Source of the DNA: Salipaludibacillus neizhouensis
GTDB taxonomy: Bacteria > Bacillota > Bacilli > Bacillales > Salisediminibacteriaceae
NCBI RefSeq assembly: GCF_002886185.1
Contig: NZ_KZ614146.1
Span: 3,361,556 to 3,425,555, forward strand
DNA: 64,000 nt
Direction: 5' to 3'
The translations under genes were made by a program, and so were the position numbers. Each line of letters starts with the position of its first letter. The stretch's first letter is position 1. Below are positions 59,678-64,000 of this stretch, piece by piece. The notes under the pieces were generated by a model. It was not told the origin of the DNA. It did not search any database and saw only the letters and a list, made by a program, of their open reading frames with translations.

Positions 59678-59869
59678 GTTATCCCCCCCTTCCACAACTT
59701 AATTATAGCTAGTTGCATCCTGCTTAAATACCTGAAGGATTACTACTAAAATCATATAAAAATTACTTTATGTACACGGTTACATTACCTTTACAATGCA
59801 ATTCTCCATGCAAAATCATCACTTTCAACTCGCTTTTTTTCTACTTTGTTGCTTTTGTTATCAAGGAAG
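59678..59869. other. permease promoter region
   Basis: About 190 nt upstream of the permease genes. No cre site and no unambiguous promoter; a YesN-type regulator would be expected to bind here. Confidence 0.3.
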
Positions 59870-60000
59870 GTTGTTTGGAAGAATTATCGCTCGCTTTCCG
59901 TGGATGATCCGCGAGCCTCCTCGAGCGAGCAAACAAACGCTCTGCGGGGTCTCGCTTGGATCATTCTTCCACAGGAGTCTCACGAATTCTTCCATACAAC
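59870..60000 (-). repeat. family 3 related repeat with inverted ends
   Basis: Ends GTTGTTTGGAAGAATT and AATTCTTCCATACAAC are inverted repeats with one mismatch in 16. The inside contains CGCTCGCTTTCCGTGG, CGAGCCTCCTCG and CTCTGCGGGGTCTCGCTTGG, a diverged reverse-oriented version of the family 3 blocks. Confidence 0.8.
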
Positions 60001-60046
60001 ATTTTTTAGAAAGGCAGTTTACGTAATTGTTATTGTTTCTGAAAAA

Positions 60047-60171
60047 GATCGAAGTAGCGAAGGCGGCGACTCCTGCGGGAAAGCAACTGCTGAAGACCCC
60101 ACAGGGCGAACTTTCCCGAGGTGGCTGAAGTCGTTGCCCGCGGAAAGCGTCCGCCTAGAGCGGATTCGATC
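60047..60171 (+). repeat. family 3 repeat
   Basis: Bounded by GATCGAA / TTCGATC; internal GTAGCGAAGGCGGCGACTCC, TGCGGGAAAGCAACTGC, TGAAGACCCCACAGG and GCCCGCGGAAAGCGTCCGCC. Compared with 35364-35518 both end arms have changed together (GCTCGAA/TTCGAGC). Confidence 0.85.
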
Positions 60172-60200
60172 CTCTCTGTTTAACGAAAAAACAATCTTTA

Positions 60201-60234
60201 AAAAAACCATCTAAAAGTTAGAACTTTTAGATGG
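60201..60234 (-). terminator. terminator of the two-component operon
   Basis: CCATCTAAAAGTT / AACTTTTAGATGG with a 2-nt loop; on the minus strand followed by seven T residues, 19 nt after the regulator stop. Confidence 0.85.
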
Positions 60235-60253
60235 CCACCGGCTAATAAAACAC

Positions 60254-61801
60254 CTATTCAATTTTTGCCTGTTTATTTCTTCGATAAGCAGACGGAGAAG
60301 TTCCTACGTATTTCTTAAATTTACTATGAAAATAATCAACGTTATTGTACCCAATAATTTCTGCAACCTGATAAACCTTTTTACCTTCTATCAACAGTCT
60401 TTTAGCGTTCATAATACGCACTTTATCTAGATACGTATTAAAGTATTCACCCGTGTATTTTTTAAATAACTTACCTAAATACGCGCTGTTGTAATTTAAC
60501 AAGTCAGCCAACTTATCTAATTTCAAGTTTTCATTATATCTACTATCAATAAGAACTAATAATCTCTTTAATTGGTCATCCGTATTAGCATCGTACTCCA
60601 TTTTGTTATAGACGCTAACTACTAAAGCGCTTACAAAACTTTGTAGATCTATCATACTTTTTTGTTGATAAACCTCCAATACTTTTTCTAGAACGCTTGA
60701 AATGTAAGCTGCTTTTTCAGGCTTGGATATCAGTAATTTATTTAATGCAGTTGTTAACACATAAACATAGCTCCTTTTCACTTCATCTTCGGAATATATC
60801 TCCTCTGCAAGATACGCAATTTCTGAAATAATGGTTTCTATTGAATCTTCTATGCCTATATCTAACGCAAAATATAATTTATCGATGCTTTCATCCATGT
60901 CTACACACTTATTATTTTGTCGTTTAATTACTTCCTTTCCTTCTGATAATAATTCGTCCTTGGGAAAGAAAAATTTGTTATGAATTAATTGTGTTGCCAT
61001 ATTATAAGAAACATTAATTTCACTTATATCAGTCACAGGTTTTCCTGATGCTACAGTGAAACTCACATGAATAGAATTCAACATGTCCTTAATTTCACCA
61101 AAAAGTAATAAACGTTCCTTTTTGTTATTTAACTTACTCTCCATTAAAACTGCCACGTAGGGTTCATTGCTAAAAACGATTCCTTTATGATTCGTTTTTA
61201 TGATCTTTTGTATCTTACTTTTTATTGTTATTATCGTCGAGTCATGTTCGTTCATTTCTTCTAGTCGAATTAATAGTATCTCATATTTGTCCCATTCCAA
61301 ATCAAACTGCTTAGCCTCAAATATTACTTCGCTAGAAGCCCTTTCTTTTTTCAAAAGCATCGATAAAATAAATGAATCACGTTTTCTTTCAGCATCGATT
61401 ACCGTTAGTTGAGTCACTTTTTGTTGCTTTTCCAGTTCTTTTTTAACCTTATTCAAATAATCTACTAATTCCTCTTCATCGATCGGTTTTAATAAATATC
61501 CTGCAGCATTGCTTTGAATCGCTTTTTTGGCATAATCAAAGTCAGCATACCCGCTCAGTATTAAACACTGAATAGTATGGTCAATTTCGTGTAAGTTTTT
61601 TAATAACTCTAATCCATCCATTCCTGGCATCCTAATATCAGATATTATTACATCAGGAGATAATTCTCTGTATTTATCCAAAGCAGTGTATCCGTCATTT
61701 GCTACAGCTGTTATTTCAAAGCCATAATCCTCCCATGGTATAATCGCTCTCATGCCTTCTCTGACTGTTGGCTCATCGTCCACAACCAATACTTTGTACA
61801 T
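60254..61801 (-). CDS. YesN-type response regulator with AraC output domain
   Basis: 515 residues. Receiver (VLVVDDEPTVREGMRAIIPW, Asp in DVIISDIRMPGMDG, LSGYADFDYAKKAIQ, KPID), a long middle region, and two AraC helix-turn-helix motifs (LLNYNSAYLGKLFKKYTGEY; VAEIIGYNNVDYFHSKFKKY, VGTSPSAYR). Expected to activate the downstream transporter and hydrolase genes. Follows its kinase by 57 nt. Confidence 0.93.
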   Translation of the reverse strand: MYKVLVVDDEPTVREGMRAIIPWEDYGFEITAVANDGYTALDKYRELSPDVIISDIRMPGMDGLELLKNLHEIDHTIQCLILSGYADFDYAKKAIQSNAAGYLLKPIDEEELVDYLNKVKKELEKQQKVTQLTVIDAERKRDSFILSMLLKKERASSEVIFEAKQFDLEWDKYEILLIRLEEMNEHDSTIITIKSKIQKIIKTNHKGIVFSNEPYVAVLMESKLNNKKERLLLFGEIKDMLNSIHVSFTVASGKPVTDISEINVSYNMATQLIHNKFFFPKDELLSEGKEVIKRQNNKCVDMDESIDKLYFALDIGIEDSIETIISEIAYLAEEIYSEDEVKRSYVYVLTTALNKLLISKPEKAAYISSVLEKVLEVYQQKSMIDLQSFVSALVVSVYNKMEYDANTDDQLKRLLVLIDSRYNENLKLDKLADLLNYNSAYLGKLFKKYTGEYFNTYLDKVRIMNAKRLLIEGKKVYQVAEIIGYNNVDYFHSKFKKYVGTSPSAYRRNKQAKIE

Positions 61802-61858
61802 AATTCGCCTCCCCTTAGATTAGAAGCCAAAGTTCTTTTCATTTCCAAACTTCCTCTG

Positions 61859-63634
61859 CTACTTTTGAACAGGTATATAAAAAGAAATACAGGTCCCTTT
61901 TAAATATTCACTTTCAATGACAAGGCCTTTTCCGTAGGTCAACATAAGACGTTCGTGAACATTTCTTAATCCAATACGGTTCTCTGCTCTATCTCTTTCT
62001 TCCTTTAATGAATGGGAGATCTCCTTTACCTTTTCATTTTTAATTCCTACGCCATTATCAATCACACGTACAAGGATAAGGTTATCTATTACACTTGTTT
62101 CAACGATAATCCTCCCCCCTTCCGCTTTATTTTCTAAACCATGTATAACCGCATTTTCCACAAGCGGTTGAATACTTAATGGAGGTATTCTACAATTTTT
62201 GGACTCCTGATCAATACGCAACTCAAATTCTATTCGTTCACTAAAACGAAAATTTTGGATTTCAAGATATGCCGTTACCATCTCAATCTCTTGCTTTAAA
62301 GGAATCATACCCCCACCTACTTCTAAGCTTGTACGTAGTAATTTCCCCAATTTCTTGACAGCATGTGCTATTTCCTTTTCACCATTGATATGAGCCCTCA
62401 TTCGAATGGTCTCTAATGTGTTAAAAAGGAAATGAGGGTTGATTTGACTTGCTAACATTTTAAATTTAATTTCATCCTGACGCTTCTCCAACATTCTTTT
62501 CTCATTATTTTTCTCTTCCACTTCTTCTAGCAGCTCTTTAATACTAACTGTCATCGTATTAAATTGTTCTGATAATTTTCCTATCTCATCCTCTCCATCT
62601 ACTATTAAACTGGTCGATAGATTCCCTTTGGCGACCTTATCAATATGATTGCTTAATATCGAAAGTCGTTTAGATATAAGGTGAGAAAAGCTGTAAATTA
62701 AAATAAGTGCCACAAAAAAGCTAAAGGAAATAATTATGATACCTAACCTGCTTAATCTGTTTGCATCTTGAACAATCTCCGCGTCAGTAATAGTAGATAC
62801 GATTCTAAGATCATTAAGACTGTTTTCAACACTGATGTTTTCAACAATGACATAAGATGGCTCATCAAAGATTACATCACGGAACGTTCCCAATTCCTCG
62901 TTAATAAGTTTCGTTGAAAATGTGTCTTCCTCTAAGTTAGAGTTTATTAAGTCAGTCCTATTTGCGGCGACAATATTATTATTTGAATCTACAATCATAG
63001 TTGGCAGTGTTTCTTGAGATAGAATCCAATTTAAATAGTTTGTATTCACATCGATAACCAAAACTCCAAAAGTTCCATGCTCAATAGAATGAATGACTCT
63101 CGTTAAACTTAAACCTTTTTGGTTATCCTTCATTTCGTTTTCGATAAGGCTCCAGTTCAATAATCCTTTTCCAGAAACAGCAGTCTGATACCAATCAGTT
63201 AATTTTGTATCCTCCGTTATAGGGACAAAACTCCAATTGTTTAGCATTGTTTCGTTATTGTAGTAAAAACGAACATCTGCTATCTCCGTGTAATTTTGTT
63301 TATAAAGTTGCAAGGTTGGATAATTTTCATATGCAACGACAACCTCATATATTGATTCGTACTGTCTATTCGTCATTTCCTTTAATCTTTGATCTAATAG
63401 GATATAATTTGAAACATAAATCGGGGGGGCAAGAGCCTCTGACACAAGTGTCTTAACTCTTGCTACATCTGAATTTGCTGCATCCACGGCTTTATCTACT
63501 GCCATATTTCTTAATTCATAGGTTAAAAATAGACCTGTTATTAAAACAGGTACAAATACGACAATAATAAAGGATAAAATAAGCTTACTTCGTATCTTCA
63601 TGTTGTTTATTTTAGTAATAACATAATTTTTCAT
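61859..63634 (-). CDS. YesM-type sensor histidine kinase
   Basis: 591 residues from ATG 63634 (GGAG 8 nt upstream); the longer frame to 63718 has no ribosome site. Helix 1, an outer dCache-like domain of about 260 residues, helix 2, HAMP (RLSILSNHIDKVAKGNLSTS), then a His_kinase domain with SQINPHFLFNTLETIRMRAH and ATPase (VENAVIHGLENKAEGGRI, IDNGVGIKNEK, GIGLRNVHERL-like). Senses a sugar or the loaded binding protein outside the cell and phosphorylates the YesN-type regulator. Confidence 0.92.
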   Translation of the reverse strand: MKNYVITKINNMKIRSKLILSFIIVVFVPVLITGLFLTYELRNMAVDKAVDAANSDVARVKTLVSEALAPPIYVSNYILLDQRLKEMTNRQYESIYEVVVAYENYPTLQLYKQNYTEIADVRFYYNNETMLNNWSFVPITEDTKLTDWYQTAVSGKGLLNWSLIENEMKDNQKGLSLTRVIHSIEHGTFGVLVIDVNTNYLNWILSQETLPTMIVDSNNNIVAANRTDLINSNLEEDTFSTKLINEELGTFRDVIFDEPSYVIVENISVENSLNDLRIVSTITDAEIVQDANRLSRLGIIIISFSFFVALILIYSFSHLISKRLSILSNHIDKVAKGNLSTSLIVDGEDEIGKLSEQFNTMTVSIKELLEEVEEKNNEKRMLEKRQDEIKFKMLASQINPHFLFNTLETIRMRAHINGEKEIAHAVKKLGKLLRTSLEVGGGMIPLKQEIEMVTAYLEIQNFRFSERIEFELRIDQESKNCRIPPLSIQPLVENAVIHGLENKAEGGRIIVETSVIDNLILVRVIDNGVGIKNEKVKEISHSLKEERDRAENRIGLRNVHERLMLTYGKGLVIESEYLKGTCISFYIPVQK

Positions 63635-63672
63635 CAGCATTTCTCCATAGCTCTTCATTAGTAGGCAATAAA

Positions 63673-63686
63673 AGGAAACGCTTACA
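63673..63686. promoter_or_regulatory. cre-like site before the sensor kinase
   Basis: TGTAAGCGTTTCCT on the minus strand, two changes from the CcpA cre consensus, 39 bp upstream of the kinase start. Suggests catabolite repression of the sensor operon. Confidence 0.4.
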
Positions 63687-63758
63687 TTTAAAATAAATTC
63701 ATATACTTTATTGTACATGAAAAAAACATATAAGATACAGTCTATATTATTCTTAAAA

Positions 63759-64000
63759 TCATATAGTAATTTGAAGTTTTGTTAATTTCTTCGATTTTAA
63801 GTTAAGTAGAATAGTATAATTATTTACTCTCCGTACTATTGTATTTTCTGAGTCTATCACTTTAGAAATCCCTTGCCTCAGACATAATTCTATTTCCTGA
63901 TCCTTTCCTGATAATAAGGAAATACTAACTTTCTTGTTTAACAAATCCCACTCTAAATTTTCCACCTTTACTTGTCCTCTTCCCAAAATACCAGTAATAG
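63759..64000 (-). CDS. C-terminal end of an unidentified protein, possibly a glycoside hydrolase
   Basis: About 80 residues, open to the right edge, ending LLNLKSKKLTKLQITI. The beta-rich sequence ILGRGQVKVENLEWDLLNKK with VSISLLSGKDQEIELCLRQG resembles the small C-terminal sheet domain of several glycoside hydrolases such as GH95 alpha-fucosidases, but too little is visible for a firm call. A further hydrolase would fit the locus. Confidence 0.35.
   Translation of the reverse strand, partial: ITGILGRGQVKVENLEWDLLNKKVSISLLSGKDQEIELCLRQGISKVIDSENTIVRRVNNYTILLNLKSKKLTKLQITI

Noticed and set aside
59796-60214. Overlapping 76-, 122- and 63-residue frames
   Set aside because: All lie in the two family 3 repeats and have repeat-like codon use.

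Overview
This window looks like a stretch of chromosome from a spore-forming, low-GC member of the Bacillaceae. The evidence is the set of Bacillus-type genes (CotF-like spore coat genes, GsiB and CsbD stress proteins, the bpsA/bpsB alkylpyrone pair, ypjP, yesL, a SinI-like antirepressor) and three purine or thiamine riboswitches followed by intrinsic terminators. I cannot fix the species. No rRNA, tRNA, CRISPR array, prophage or intact insertion sequence was seen; one transposase remnant is present.

Layout. 1-2.1 kb: start of a sugar ABC permease and its substrate-binding lipoprotein (minus strand), with a cre-like site. 2.1-2.6 kb: decayed transposase. 2.6-5.2 kb: spore-associated genes, including four tiny CotF-like genes in two tandem pairs. 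5.2-8.2 kb: GsiB-like stress protein divergent from an ATP-grasp ligase and M20 peptidase pair behind a strong SigB-type promoter. 8.2-10.8 kb: small proteins and bpsA-bpsB. 11-14.6 kb: pbuG and guaA, each behind a guanine-type riboswitch and terminator. 14.6-19.1 kb: MoxR ATPase, DUF58 and transglutaminase operon. 20-22.3 kb: solitary arginine deiminase and a short-chain dehydrogenase. 22.4-26.7 kb: TPP riboswitch and a thiG-thiH-tenI-thiS-thiF operon that uses radical-SAM ThiH. 26.9-33 kb: CHASE4-GGDEF protein, a class F-like sortase next to a two-repeat MPKTG surface protein, and an ECF sigma/anti-sigma pair. 33-39.4 kb: CsbD, amidase, cydDC and a SinI-like gene. 39.7-46.3 kb: a response regulator with a double-kinase hybrid histidine kinase, YpjP and an acyl-CoA dehydrogenase. 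46.5-49.1 kb: hypothetical protein, SDR and an RpiR regulator. 49.1-64 kb: a plant-glycan locus (YesL, small lipoprotein, GH3, GH31 alpha-xylosidase, binding protein, two permeases, YesN/YesM-type two-component system, and the end of a further protein).

The most unusual content lies between the genes. One family of roughly 120-155 bp, seven substantial copies plus fragments, folds into three nested or adjacent hairpins whose paired arms change together between copies. In some copies the central hairpin is replaced by a 37-bp palindrome built on TAGGTGCTAC; that palindrome also occurs as a tandem array at 31.1-31.4 kb. A second family, of the CCGCGGAAAGCG type that I recall from many Bacillaceae, is present in several copies, two of them as an inverted pair upstream of the sugar permeases.

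Together the genes describe a soil or sediment spore-former with general-stress (SigB-like) control, purine and thiamine sensing, some low-oxygen capacity (ThiH, arginine deiminase, CydDC), and use of a xylose-decorated glucan, probably xyloglucan oligosaccharides. Functional calls rest on reading protein motifs by eye; no database search was run.
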